Shown here in pieces: positions 27,105 through 36,686 of a DNA stretch of 64,000 nucleotides. Below the pieces are notes generated by a model, which made no database searches, had not been told where the DNA came from, and saw only the letters and a list, made by a program, of their open reading frames with translations. Source of the DNA: Dyadobacter psychrotolerans. Its GTDB lineage: Bacteria > Bacteroidota > Bacteroidia > Cytophagales > Spirosomataceae. Position 1 is the first letter of the stretch. The number at the start of each line of letters is the position of its first letter. Where the stretch lies: contig NZ_SMFL01000002.1 of the NCBI RefSeq assembly GCF_004349265.1, forward strand, positions 62,001-126,000. The letters run 5' to 3'. A program made the position numbers and the translations under genes.

Positions 27105-27308
27105 ATGTTAATTATTGTATTTATCGTTAGTCTTTCATTTATTATTTTGGGACAAGCCGGGAATAAGTGGTTCTCACTTTCTGTCTTTTCCCAAAAACTA
27201 TTCGCTGTTCTGGGCCAAATGGGAATTGGTTTCTTTGCAGGATTTGCTGCTTATGCTTCTGCAAACCATACGTTAATCGGATTTCTTACGGGATTCCCGG
27301 CTCACTAA
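27105..27308 (+). CDS. Small two-helix membrane protein
   Basis: A 67-residue hydrophobic protein with two helices at about residues 1-17 and 38-60 joined by a short polar loop (GQAGNKWFSLSVFSQKL). No family is recognised. Its neighbour upstream encodes a small lipoprotein, and it precedes a helicase gene by about 270 bp. A membrane-associated stress protein is possible but not shown. Confidence 0.55.
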   Translation: MLIIVFIVSLSFIILGQAGNKWFSLSVFSQKLFAVLGQMGIGFFAGFAAYASANHTLIGFLTGFPAH

Positions 27309-27577
27309 AATGAGGTGCTGAATTTAGGATCTGTTTTTTATAAATAATTCGTAAATATACTGAACCTGCTTGCCGACAAATTTTCACAAGGTGTGGGTAA
27401 CGGTAAAAAACAATAGCTAGCTTAGGATAGAAAAGTGAAGGATTTTATTTGTCTGATAATCAGTTAAATGTAATAAAAGATAAGTGTGAAAATTTTCGTT
27501 TTCTGTTGGTGGGTTAAAATATGCTAAACTTGCAGATCTAATTTCGTTCATTGATCAGCAATGAAGTAAAGACGCAT

Positions 27578-29680
27578 ATGGTACTCAATCAGTTACATGA
27601 ACTTATCCTGAAATTTGTTGAAAATACAGATAAGCCAATATTTTTAACAGGAAAAGCGGGCACGGGTAAAACGACTTTTCTTCATCATATCAGAACGACG
27701 GTTTCAAAAAACATGGCTGTGGTGGCGCCAACAGCGGTTGCGGCTATCAATGCGCAGGGAGTTACTTTACATTCATTTTTCCAGATTCCATTCGGGCCCT
27801 TACGTCCTTCAACAGAAAGTTCTGCTGACCAGGCACCGCTAAAACAGATAAACCAGGAAAAGGCAAAAGTACTCCGAAATCTGAACCTGCTGATCATTGA
27901 CGAAATAAGTATGGTCCGGGCCGATACCCTGGATTACATCGATTCGATTCTGAGGCAGGTAAGGGCATCGTCGCGGCCGTTTGGCGGGGTGCAGCTGCTG
28001 ATGATCGGGGATCCGTATCAGCTACCGCCGGTCTATCAAAATGACTGGCCGGTGCTTTCAAAGTTTTATAGTGGTCCTTACTTTTTTGATAGTCTTGTTT
28101 TTAACAAATTCCCCTTCTTAACATTCGAACTGACACAGGTTTTCCGGCAAAAGGATCCTGTATTTATTGATATCCTGAACGGCGTCCGTAACGGAAAATC
28201 AGATAGCAGTATGTTTGCTAAGCTCAATGCCCGCCGGCAAGCTGTGGATACAAATGTGCTGACAGATTATGTCACGCTTTCAACGCATAACAAACTTGTC
28301 AATGATATAAATCAACTCCGGCTCAGCCAACTTCCCGGAGAAGCGCATGTTTTTAAAGCCATTGTTTCAGGTGAGTTTCCAAAAGAAGCTTTCCCGGCTG
28401 AGGAAGAGCTGGTGCTTAAAGAAGGTGCTTTTGTGATGTTTATCAAAAACGATACTTCCGGCAAAAAGCAATATTACAACGGGCGCACCGGACGTGTTAC
28501 CAGCATCGAAGACCGGCGTATCCGCATTACTTTTCCGGATGACGGATCCGATATTATTGCCAGTCCGGAAATTTGGCAAAACGTCAAATATGCCTTATCG
28601 GATACAGATGGGAAAATCAAAGAATCCAGTGAAGGTTCTTTTGCGCAGTTTCCGTTGAGACTGGCCTGGGCAATAACCATTCACAAAAGTCAGGGGCTAA
28701 GTTTTGAAAAGGCGATTATTGATGTCAGTGCTGCCTTTGCTCACGGACAGACTTATGTTGCACTGAGCCGCTGCCGGAGTCTGGAAGGGGTGATTCTTAA
28801 TGAACCCGTAAAACAGGAGAATATCTTCAGCGATCCGCTGATTGTCAGCTTTATGCAAAAGGCGCTGAGCGAAAAACCGGATATGGGACTTTTGAATCAG
28901 ACCATACTTGATTCGGATCAGCAGGCACTTTTAGATTTGTTTGATTTTTCTGTTCTGTATGGTTCCTGGAAACTGTTTCAGATCCTTCTGCAAACCAATG
29001 TATCTGAGGAAAGTGCGCTTTCGGATAGATCAAGAGAAGTAAATACGATTCTGACAGATGAAATAGTTAAAGTTTCCAACAGGTTCGTAAAAAACGATCT
29101 TTCCGTTTTACTCACTGGTTCAGGCATATGGCAATCTGACGCCGCCATGGACAGGTTGAAAAAGGCAGCGGGATACTTTTTTTCAATACTGGAAAAGCTG
29201 GGTGAAACGATAATGCTGATTTATTCAGAAAAAATATCCGGTGATGTTACGGTAGATTTTTATCCGGGATTAAATCACTTGCTGTTGAATTTAACGATGA
29301 AAAAGGCAGCTTTTGACATTTTACCGGAGGCCTCTTCCGGAAAGGATATTTCAGATACGCTCATGCTGGCTGGCGCGTCCTTTCAGCCTGTTATATTGGA
29401 GCTCAATCCTAAAAAGCGGCCAAAAGAAATCGAAATTATAAACCCTAAACTTTATGAGCAGCTGGTTGCCTGGCGTGAGAAAATTGCCCTTCAGCGGGGT
29501 GTGCAGCAATACGCCTTCGTTTCGGATGCAGTACTGAGAGAAATTTCGGCGAAATTGCCCAGATCGTTAAGCCAGCTATCCCAGGTTAAGAATTTCGGAG
29601 AAGTAAAAGCCACAGACTTTGGCAGCGAGTTGCTGAGAGTAATAGGGAATTATCTGGGTGAAAACGAGTTACTTTTTTAA
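27578..29680 (+). CDS. Pif1-like helicase with C-terminal HRDC-like domain
   Basis: A 700-residue superfamily 1B DNA helicase. I start at ATG 27578, nine codons after a possible TTG. The Walker A motif GKAGTGKTTFL is near residue 25, motif II LLIIDEISMVRAD near residue 107, TFELTQVFRQKD follows as motif III/IV, and ITIHKSQGLSFEKAIID and YVALSRCRSLEGV are motifs V and VI. The last 70 residues (LYEQLVAWREKIAL to KNFGEVKATDFGSELLRVI) look like an HRDC domain as in RecQ. Such proteins unwind G-quadruplex or replication-fork structures; a genome-maintenance role is likely. Confidence 0.9.
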   Translation: MVLNQLHELILKFVENTDKPIFLTGKAGTGKTTFLHHIRTTVSKNMAVVAPTAVAAINAQGVTLHSFFQIPFGPLRPSTESSADQAPLKQINQEKAKVLRNLNLLIIDEISMVRADTLDYIDSILRQVRASSRPFGGVQLLMIGDPYQLPPVYQNDWPVLSKFYSGPYFFDSLVFNKFPFLTFELTQVFRQKDPVFIDILNGVRNGKSDSSMFAKLNARRQAVDTNVLTDYVTLSTHNKLVNDINQLRLSQLPGEAHVFKAIVSGEFPKEAFPAEEELVLKEGAFVMFIKNDTSGKKQYYNGRTGRVTSIEDRRIRITFPDDGSDIIASPEIWQNVKYALSDTDGKIKESSEGSFAQFPLRLAWAITIHKSQGLSFEKAIIDVSAAFAHGQTYVALSRCRSLEGVILNEPVKQENIFSDPLIVSFMQKALSEKPDMGLLNQTILDSDQQALLDLFDFSVLYGSWKLFQILLQTNVSEESALSDRSREVNTILTDEIVKVSNRFVKNDLSVLLTGSGIWQSDAAMDRLKKAAGYFFSILEKLGETIMLIYSEKISGDVTVDFYPGLNHLLLNLTMKKAAFDILPEASSGKDISDTLMLAGASFQPVILELNPKKRPKEIEIINPKLYEQLVAWREKIALQRGVQQYAFVSDAVLREISAKLPRSLSQLSQVKNFGEVKATDFGSELLRVIGNYLGENELLF

Positions 29681-29684
29681 GTGA

Positions 29685-29722
29685 GTTGATTCTCATAAAG
29701 TAAATGACTTATGAGAATCAAC
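29685..29722. terminator. Bidirectional terminator
   Basis: GTTGATTCTCATAA at 29685-29698 is the exact reverse complement of 29709-29722. It separates the convergent helicase and GH28 genes. Confidence 0.75.
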
Positions 29723-29739
29723 AATTGATAAAACATTAA

Positions 29740-31068
29740 TCAATCGATCATTTTGTTGTTCACTTTTACATTCGTCAGATTAAAATCCTGCACAACGGTT
29801 TTGTCGTAATCCGAATTTTTGGCAGTAATATTCAGATTTTCAAAGTAGAATTTCGATAATTTATCATATTCACCCGGACTTACATCAAAAAACACATCGC
29901 ATTTCAGGTTGATGTTTTTAAGGCTGATGTTGTCACAGTAGGATAGGGGAACGTCCTTTCTGCCTTTTAAATCAAAAAATTGCTTCCATGGTTTTACATA
30001 AATCAGGCTATATGCATAACCGTCAATGTTTTCTACGCTGACAAACTCATACTTTTGAGGAGTATCCGGCCGCATTTTTAGCCAGAGCACACGCATGGCG
30101 TTGGTGATATGGCAGTTTCGCATCACGATATTTTTATTGTGTATGGCCTCGCTGCCACAAGTGAGTGCCGCATGACAAAAGCCAAATTCACAATCTTCAA
30201 TAATGACATTTGTATTGGCTCCGTTGCCCGGGTCGGTATCCGCGTAAGGCCCTTTTCCGCCTTTTAACGCAATAGCATCATCATTAACGGCCAGGTAACA
30301 GCCTTTGATCAGCACATTACTGCAAACATCCAGGTCAATGGCGTCGGTGCTCGGTGCCTTTATCGGTTCGTGCGGAGCAGTAATGCGGACGTTAATAATC
30401 TTGATGTTGTTACACTGATAATAGTGGCTTGTCCAAAAACCGGAATTCTGAAGGCGGACATCCTGAACCTGCACATCATTACTTTTCCAGATAAAAACCA
30501 GACGCGGGCGGGACACTTCCAGATTGGTACAATTGGGGTTTTCTTTTCTTCTTTGCCAGAATGCTTTCCAATAATTAAGCCCGTTGCCGTCGATAATGCC
30601 TTTGCCTGAAATCGTAAAACCGTTTACCCCGTAGGCATTAACAAGCGCCGGAAAATAATCCAGATTTTGCCCTTCCATCCTTGAAGCCATGATCGGGTAG
30701 TCGGCAATTTTGTCTGATCCTTTCAGCATACCGCCTTCCGAAACATAAAGATGGGTTTTGGGTTTAAAAAACAAAGCCCCGCTTAAAAAGGTCCCTTTTG
30801 GAATTACAATTACGCCACCGCCTTGCTTACTGGCAAGATCAATTATCTTTTGAATGGCAGCTGTTTGTACAACATTACTATCTGTTTTTGCACCGTGTTT
30901 TGTTATCACATACTGTTTACCCAAAGTCTTTAAACTGATCTTTGAACTATCTGAAAACCAAGCAGGAATTTTTGTGCCATCCGGAAAAGTAACAGATTTT
31001 CCACTTTGTGAAAATGTAAGAAAAGGAACACAGAAAAGGTATAAAAGGAGCGAACTGAATTTTACCAT
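29740..31068 (-). CDS. Glycoside hydrolase family 28 protein
   Basis: A 442-residue secreted enzyme with a signal peptide at ATG 31068 (MVKFSSLLLYLFCVPFLTFS). Right-handed beta-helix rungs run through the body. The GH28 acid residues are in TDAIDLDVC and VNDDAIALKGG, followed by CGSEAIHN and WLKMR, so the catalytic set appears complete. GH28 enzymes cleave galacturonan, xylogalacturonan or rhamnogalacturonan linkages in pectin. It is divergent from the sigma factor of the glycan locus by about 300 bp and probably belongs to the same regulon. The exact linkage is not readable. Confidence 0.92.
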   Translation of the reverse strand: MVKFSSLLLYLFCVPFLTFSQSGKSVTFPDGTKIPAWFSDSSKISLKTLGKQYVITKHGAKTDSNVVQTAAIQKIIDLASKQGGGVIVIPKGTFLSGALFFKPKTHLYVSEGGMLKGSDKIADYPIMASRMEGQNLDYFPALVNAYGVNGFTISGKGIIDGNGLNYWKAFWQRRKENPNCTNLEVSRPRLVFIWKSNDVQVQDVRLQNSGFWTSHYYQCNNIKIINVRITAPHEPIKAPSTDAIDLDVCSNVLIKGCYLAVNDDAIALKGGKGPYADTDPGNGANTNVIIEDCEFGFCHAALTCGSEAIHNKNIVMRNCHITNAMRVLWLKMRPDTPQKYEFVSVENIDGYAYSLIYVKPWKQFFDLKGRKDVPLSYCDNISLKNINLKCDVFFDVSPGEYDKLSKFYFENLNITAKNSDYDKTVVQDFNLTNVKVNNKMID

Positions 31069-31366
31069 AGAAGAAAATCGGATGTTAGTACTGATCACAA
31101 TTTGTAAATTTTTGTTTAAAAGATCGCCCGTTGAAGCTGAAATTTTACGGAAACCCGTGTGGGAAAGCACACAAATGTAAAATATACTGGCAGAAATGGT
31201 TTTTCTTTGATGTATTAAATTCCGCCTGTGTTGCCATGTTATAAATTCAATTAGGAAGAATATGGACTAAAGCTTCTGTATTTCTTTGTAAATGACAAAT
31301 TTTAATTAAAAAAGGAACAGTAGTTAGTTAAAAAGATTACTTTTACCGGTCAAACTTTCGGTTCAG

Positions 31367-31954
31367 GTGATACACGATTCGCAGCACGATACACAAATAT
31401 GGGATGCCTTCCGCCTGGGAGATAAAAATGCCTACGCGCAGGTTTATGAACTGTATTTTGATTCCCTTTATTCGTATGGCAAGAAATTCATGTCCGACCC
31501 GACGAGGGTGGAAGATGCGATTCAGGATTTGTTTATCACGCTTTGGCGCACCCGCGAAAAGCTCTCGGCGGTTGATAACATCAAGTTTTACCTCTTCCGC
31601 AGTTTGAGAAGGGACATTCACCGTATCAGTGAAAAAGAAAATGTATTCAATAAAGTCGACTTTGATTCTTTTCTTGATTCTCATAACCATCCTGCCGAGG
31701 AATACGGCAGCACTGATAGCGATAGAGAGCTAACTCAAAAACTGGTGGCAATCCTTAAAGAACTGCCCAGGCGCCAGCTGGAATCCATCACACTCCGGTA
31801 TTATGAGAATTTTAGTATCGCCGAAATAGCTTCCATTATGGATGTTTCTGAAAAAACGGTGAGAAACACCCTGCACAACTCACTGACTTTACTCAGGAAA
31901 AATTCCAACATGCTTTACACTTTCCTCAAACTCACACTAATGCTCTGGCATTGA
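31367..31954 (+). CDS. ECF RNA polymerase sigma factor
   Basis: A 195-residue sigma factor of the ECF group seen with FecR in Bacteroidota. Region 2 is visible in the N-terminal half (FDSLYSYGKKFMSDPTRVEDAIQDLFITLW) and region 4 in the C-terminal half (LPRRQLESITLRYYENFSIAEIASIMDVSEKTVRNTL). The proposed start at 31367 is GTG, with no ATG start upstream. Such factors are held by the FecR protein encoded next to them and released when an outer-membrane transducer binds its glycan. The downstream genes are its most likely targets. Confidence 0.93.
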   Translation: MIHDSQHDTQIWDAFRLGDKNAYAQVYELYFDSLYSYGKKFMSDPTRVEDAIQDLFITLWRTREKLSAVDNIKFYLFRSLRRDIHRISEKENVFNKVDFDSFLDSHNHPAEEYGSTDSDRELTQKLVAILKELPRRQLESITLRYYENFSIAEIASIMDVSEKTVRNTLHNSLTLLRKNSNMLYTFLKLTLMLWH

Positions 31955-32087
31955 TCAGCTCCACAACGCTTAAAACGGCTATTGTTAGTTTTTCAAAAAA
32001 AAATATCAAATTTCTTTGGGTCAAATAAGATAAAGCATCCTTTGTATGTATATAATGCAAAAGATGATGATCTAACTTGTAGAGGCC

Positions 32088-33182
32088 TTGGAAAATTACA
32101 GTAATTATAAAACCGAAGATTTTCTTCATGACGAACGTTTTCGTAAATGGATTTTATCCGGTGGAGAGGAAGAATCCCTGTTTTGGGAAAACTTTAAACT
32201 TCAATTTCCTGAAAAAAACAAAGAGCTGATACTTGCCAGGGCACTTCTTACTTCACTGAGCCAGCTTCAGTTACCTGCTGAAAAAGAAGTTAAACAAAAG
32301 ATATGGACAAGAGTAGAAAGTTCAATTGACAAAACGTTTCCTGAAAGCGAGGCACATTACATTCGCCGGCCCTTCTATCGTTGGTGGATGGCCGCTGCAA
32401 TCTTGCTGATCGCTGGCGGATTGGCCTGGATATTTCGATCAACGTTTAAAGGTGTACCGTTAGAATATAAAACGCAGGTTGTTGCAGCGAAAATGCCTCT
32501 CAGGGAAAAGATTAATGTTTCACAGGCTGGCCAAACTATCTCTTTGGCAGACGGGTCAACCGTGAAACTTAAACCGGGAAGCAAACTAAGTTATTCGGAT
32601 TTTTCTGCGAATAAAAGAGTGGTATATCTGGATGGAGAAGGTTATTTCGATGTTGCGAAAAATAGTGCTAAGCCGTTCATTGTTTACGCCGGTCGAATTG
32701 TCGTACAGGTTGTCGGAACCAGTTTTAGCGTGGTTTCTAATACGGGAAAAGCGATAAGTAATGTTTCAGTTACTTCGGGCAAAGTAAAAGTATTCGCAAC
32801 GGATAAATTTGAGGAGTCAGCAGAACAAAAGGCTGAGCAAATGATTTATTTGCTTCCCAATCAGCGGGTTGTCTATGATGCAAGAACGAGCATATTTAAG
32901 AAAGGGCTTGTTGAGCAACCTGTGCAGCTTGCCGGAACGGGAGATCCGAAAGAATTTTATTTTGACAATACCTCAGTTAAAGATATTCTCGGCGAACTTG
33001 AAACTGCCTACGGCGTGAATATAGATTATAACAATGCATCTCTGAAAACCTGTAAAGTAACGGCGCCTCTGGGTGATCTTCCACTGTTTCGAAAACTTGA
33101 TATTATCTGCCAGACAGTGGGAGCAACTTATGAAGTGTTTGGAACGGAGATCGTTATTTCCGGAGGAGCCTGTGATCTTTAA
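32088..33182 (+). CDS. FecR-type anti-sigma factor
   Basis: A 364-residue membrane protein. The cytosolic N terminus (YKTEDFLHDERFRKWILSG) would bind the sigma factor, a single helix (WWMAAAILLIAGGLAWIF) lies near residue 100, and a periplasmic FecR domain follows with ISLADGSTVKLKPGSKLSY and GEGYFDVAKN. A C-terminal STN-like domain ends the protein. The proposed start is TTG at 32088, preceded by AGAGG only two bases away, so start selection is uncertain. It transmits the signal from the SusC-type receptor downstream to the sigma factor. Confidence 0.93.
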   Translation: MENYSNYKTEDFLHDERFRKWILSGGEEESLFWENFKLQFPEKNKELILARALLTSLSQLQLPAEKEVKQKIWTRVESSIDKTFPESEAHYIRRPFYRWWMAAAILLIAGGLAWIFRSTFKGVPLEYKTQVVAAKMPLREKINVSQAGQTISLADGSTVKLKPGSKLSYSDFSANKRVVYLDGEGYFDVAKNSAKPFIVYAGRIVVQVVGTSFSVVSNTGKAISNVSVTSGKVKVFATDKFEESAEQKAEQMIYLLPNQRVVYDARTSIFKKGLVEQPVQLAGTGDPKEFYFDNTSVKDILGELETAYGVNIDYNNASLKTCKVTAPLGDLPLFRKLDIICQTVGATYEVFGTEIVISGGACDL

Positions 33183-33240
33183 TAATACCTAACCTAAATA
33201 ACTGAAAAACGCATGACAAGAAGTTAAACAAGAAAAGTAA

Positions 33241-33318
33241 AACTGGAAGCGCGGCCACGCTCCCAGTTCGAAAGTCTCCCACCAAAATTCGCGTTACGAA
33301 ATTCCTGCAGAGCAGGAA
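33241..33318 (+). promoter_or_regulatory. Two hairpins in the leader of susC
   Basis: AACTGGAAGCG (33241-33251) pairs with CGCTCCCAGTT (33258-33268) at 10 of 11 positions. TTCCTGC (33302-33308) pairs perfectly with GCAGGAA (33312-33318). Both lie in the 180-bp gap between the anti-sigma gene and the receptor gene and could attenuate or protect the message; neither has a proper T run. Confidence 0.45.
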
Positions 33319-33361
33319 GCGGGAATTGTATGTCCTATTCTAAAATCAATTAAAACAAAAC

Positions 33362-36300
33362 ATGGGTAAAAATATGGAAAAGTTTTTCAATACTGGTCCT
33401 AAATCAAGGCTTATAATGAAATTATTAGGTGTACCAATTGTCATCATTCTCGGACTTGCCACGCTTGCGCTTGCAAAAGACGGCAATGCACAGGATTTGA
33501 TGAAAAGATCGGTGACAATTGAATTTAACAATAGAGAAATTACGAAGGTGCTCACATCCATCGGGCACAAAACCAATGTACGGTTTACGTATTTACCAGG
33601 TATATTTCCGGTTGATGCAAAGGTTTCAGTGAAATTCAGGAATGTGTCGCTGGAAAATGTTTTACACCATATTCTGGATCCTTATAATGTTGATTATCAG
33701 ACAAGCGGAGAGTTTATTATTCTTAAAAAGAATAGTGCTTCCCCCAAATCATCGGTATTGGATTTGAAGGAGGAAGTGTTTCGCAATGATGATATCACCG
33801 TATCGGGAAAGGTTACGGACGATAAGGGAGAAAGTCTTCCTGGTGTAAGTATTATTTTAAAAGGTACGCAAAGGGGAACTGTCACCGATGTGGAGGGAGC
33901 ATTTTCTTTCAATGTACCCGATAAGGCGTCTATCCTTGTTTTCAGCTATGTGGGTTATCTGCAAAAAGAAATTCAGGTAGGCAGCCAGACAAGTTTGACG
34001 GTTCAGTTGGCTGTCGATAACAAAACACTTGAAGAAATTGTCGTCGTTGGATACGGCAGCCAGAAAAAATCAGATGTGACTGGTGCTATTGCATCACTCG
34101 ACGGTACGAAAATCGCCAGGGCTGCTACGCCTGATGCAACCGGCGCTTTACAGGGACAAATGCCAGGTGTTGTGGTGGTCAAAAATGTAGGGAAACCTGG
34201 CAGCGGCTACAACATCAACATTCGCGGCATCAGCTCGATAGGCGGCTCAAATTCTCCATTGTTTGTTATTGACGGAATTCCGACTACCACAGGCATGAAT
34301 GAATTAAACCCGGCCGACATTGAGAAAATAGACATTTTAAAAGATGCATCTGCAACTGCGATCTACGGGTCGAGAGGTGCCAAGGGTGTTGTTATTGTAA
34401 CGACCAAAAGAGGTAAATCCGGCAAAACAAGCATTTCATATGATGCTTACGCAGGTGTGAGAACACCTACACATTTGCCAGAAATGTTTAACGGATCGGA
34501 ATATGTAGCTTTCAGAACCGAAATGTTTAAAGCGCAGGGTAAAGATGTTTCGCGAAATAACACAACGTTTTTTACTCCGGAGCAGTGGAAGAATATTGAC
34601 GAAGGAAAGTTCACGGACTGGCCAAAACTTATTTTGAAAAATGGGTTACAAATGAACCATAATATCACAGCCAGCGGGGGAGATGATAAGACGCGGTTTG
34701 CGATCAGTGCAGGACTTTTACAGGAAGATGGCAACGTAAAGCCCGAACAATTTAAAAGATATACGCTGAGAGGAAATGTGGACCGCCAGATCAGTGCAAA
34801 ATGGAAAGCAGGGCTGAATATGTATTTTTCTCAAAATCTTACAAATCTGGGGAGTTCAGAAGCACTCAGATCGGCGTATCGTTTGCCGCCAATGGCTTAT
34901 CCTTATGACCAGACGGGCGCGCCGGCGTTCAGGGTTTATGGTACCAATTCGGTAACCAACCCACTGTTCGATCAGGACAATGAGATCCGTCAGAGCCGCA
35001 ATTCACGAACTTTTGGTAATATTTATGTACAGGTAGAGCCGATCAAAAACCTGACATTAAAATCAACGATTTCGCCAAACTATTCTACTGAAAGAAGCGG
35101 GTTTTATTTTGGACCACTTACAAAACAGAGTCTGGGCGGATCGGTTCCTACACAGGCATCGAATTCAAGTCAGGAGCAACTGACCTGGGTTTTGGACAAT
35201 CAGGCAACTTACGAAGCGCAGTTTGGTGTGCACAAGCTAACGGCTACGGTCGTTCAAAGTATGCAGAAAGATCGTACGGAAACCAGTACAATTACGGTCG
35301 ACGGAATACCTTACAAGTCATTATGGTACAACCTGGCTACTGGCGGAAGAGTTTTGGGATATGGATCAGGCTATGTTAAATCCACACTGGCTTCTGCGAT
35401 GGGACGGGTCAATTATAGTTACAAAGAGAAATATCTTTTAACTGCAACCGGACGTTGGGACGGATCTTCCCGACTGGCAGAAGGCAATCAGTGGGGCTTT
35501 TTTCCATCTGCCTCATTGGCATGGAGAATTTCCGAAGAGCAGTTTATCAAAACGGTTTCAGCCATCAACGATCTTAAACTAAGGGTAAGTTATGGTGTAA
35601 CAGGGAATGACAGGGTGAATCCGTATTCCACCCAGGCCGCGCTTGGTCAGACTTTCTACGATTTTGGAGGTGTGTTTGCGCCAGGTTATGCACCCAATCA
35701 GCTGCCAAACAAAAACTTAACCTGGGAAACGACCCATGAGATTAATGTCGGTCTGGATTTTGGATTTTTTAGCAACCGCATTTCAGGAAGCATTGATGTG
35801 TACAACAGGCTTATTGATAACATTTTGCTAAGCCGTCAGCTGCCTGCTCCTTCGGGATTTAGCTCCATTACAGACAATGTTGGGAAGCTTAAAAACAGCG
35901 GAATTGAGCTGGGATTGAGCTCAATAAATGTTCATGCAGGAAAATTTATGTGGAAAACAGATTTTGTTTTTGACAAAAACAAAAATAAAATTCTGGAACT
36001 CAATGGAGGTAAAAAGGACGACGTAGGTAATAAACTCTTCATCGGACAGCCGGTGCAGGTAAATTATGACTATGTGTTTGACGGAATATGGCAGCAGGAC
36101 CAATTGGAGGCAGCAAAAAAATACAATCAAACACCCGGACAGATACGCGTTAAAGATCTGGACGGCAATGGTGTAATCAACGCCAGTGATCGCCAGATTA
36201 TTGGTAAAAGAATCCCAACCTGGACAGGCTCTTTTTCCAACACGTTCCGTTATGGCAATCTTGACCTGTACATCATGTTATATACACGCCGCGGTGAACA

Positions 36301-36673
36301 ATATGTAAGTTCATTTGACGCCACTTTGATGAACTACAACCAGGATTACAATCAGGTAAAGGTTGATTACTGGACGGCAAGTAATCCTTCGCAAACACAT
36401 TTTCAGCCGGGGAATCCCGGACCTTATACAGTGATTCCAACTTATCGGAAGGTTGATTTTACAAGGGTGGGTAACATAACGCTTGGCTACAATCTGCCAA
36501 CCGGCCTGATCCAGAAATTCAAAATCAGCAATCTGAGAGTTTATGCCACGGCAACAAATCCTTTCCTGTTTACCAAATATGAAGGTTTTGACCCTGAATG
36601 GCCTGCCACCAATACCTACGGAACGGCAGTAAGTACGTCTTCATACCTGTTTGGAATCAACCTTGCATTTTAA
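33362..36673 (+). CDS. SusC/RagA TonB-dependent glycan receptor with STN domain
   Basis: A 1103-residue outer-membrane protein. After a signal peptide (LGVPIVIILGLATLALAKDGNA) comes an STN domain at residues about 45-110, which would contact the FecR protein. Then comes a carboxypeptidase-regulatory-like domain (VSGKVTDDKGESLPGVSI). The SusC plug follows with GYGSQKKSDVTGAI and IRGISSIGGSNSPLFVIDG, and a beta-barrel ends in YLFGINLAF. It imports oligosaccharides with its SusD partner and signals to the sigma factor. Order and spacing to sigma, FecR and SusD are standard. Confidence 0.97.
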   Translation: MGKNMEKFFNTGPKSRLIMKLLGVPIVIILGLATLALAKDGNAQDLMKRSVTIEFNNREITKVLTSIGHKTNVRFTYLPGIFPVDAKVSVKFRNVSLENVLHHILDPYNVDYQTSGEFIILKKNSASPKSSVLDLKEEVFRNDDITVSGKVTDDKGESLPGVSIILKGTQRGTVTDVEGAFSFNVPDKASILVFSYVGYLQKEIQVGSQTSLTVQLAVDNKTLEEIVVVGYGSQKKSDVTGAIASLDGTKIARAATPDATGALQGQMPGVVVVKNVGKPGSGYNINIRGISSIGGSNSPLFVIDGIPTTTGMNELNPADIEKIDILKDASATAIYGSRGAKGVVIVTTKRGKSGKTSISYDAYAGVRTPTHLPEMFNGSEYVAFRTEMFKAQGKDVSRNNTTFFTPEQWKNIDEGKFTDWPKLILKNGLQMNHNITASGGDDKTRFAISAGLLQEDGNVKPEQFKRYTLRGNVDRQISAKWKAGLNMYFSQNLTNLGSSEALRSAYRLPPMAYPYDQTGAPAFRVYGTNSVTNPLFDQDNEIRQSRNSRTFGNIYVQVEPIKNLTLKSTISPNYSTERSGFYFGPLTKQSLGGSVPTQASNSSQEQLTWVLDNQATYEAQFGVHKLTATVVQSMQKDRTETSTITVDGIPYKSLWYNLATGGRVLGYGSGYVKSTLASAMGRVNYSYKEKYLLTATGRWDGSSRLAEGNQWGFFPSASLAWRISEEQFIKTVSAINDLKLRVSYGVTGNDRVNPYSTQAALGQTFYDFGGVFAPGYAPNQLPNKNLTWETTHEINVGLDFGFFSNRISGSIDVYNRLIDNILLSRQLPAPSGFSSITDNVGKLKNSGIELGLSSINVHAGKFMWKTDFVFDKNKNKILELNGGKKDDVGNKLFIGQPVQVNYDYVFDGIWQQDQLEAAKKYNQTPGQIRVKDLDGNGVINASDRQIIGKRIPTWTGSFSNTFRYGNLDLYIMLYTRRGEQYVSSFDATLMNYNQDYNQVKVDYWTASNPSQTHFQPGNPGPYTVIPTYRKVDFTRVGNITLGYNLPTGLIQKFKISNLRVYATATNPFLFTKYEGFDPEWPATNTYGTAVSTSSYLFGINLAF

Positions 36674-36686
36674 TTCATAGCGACTA

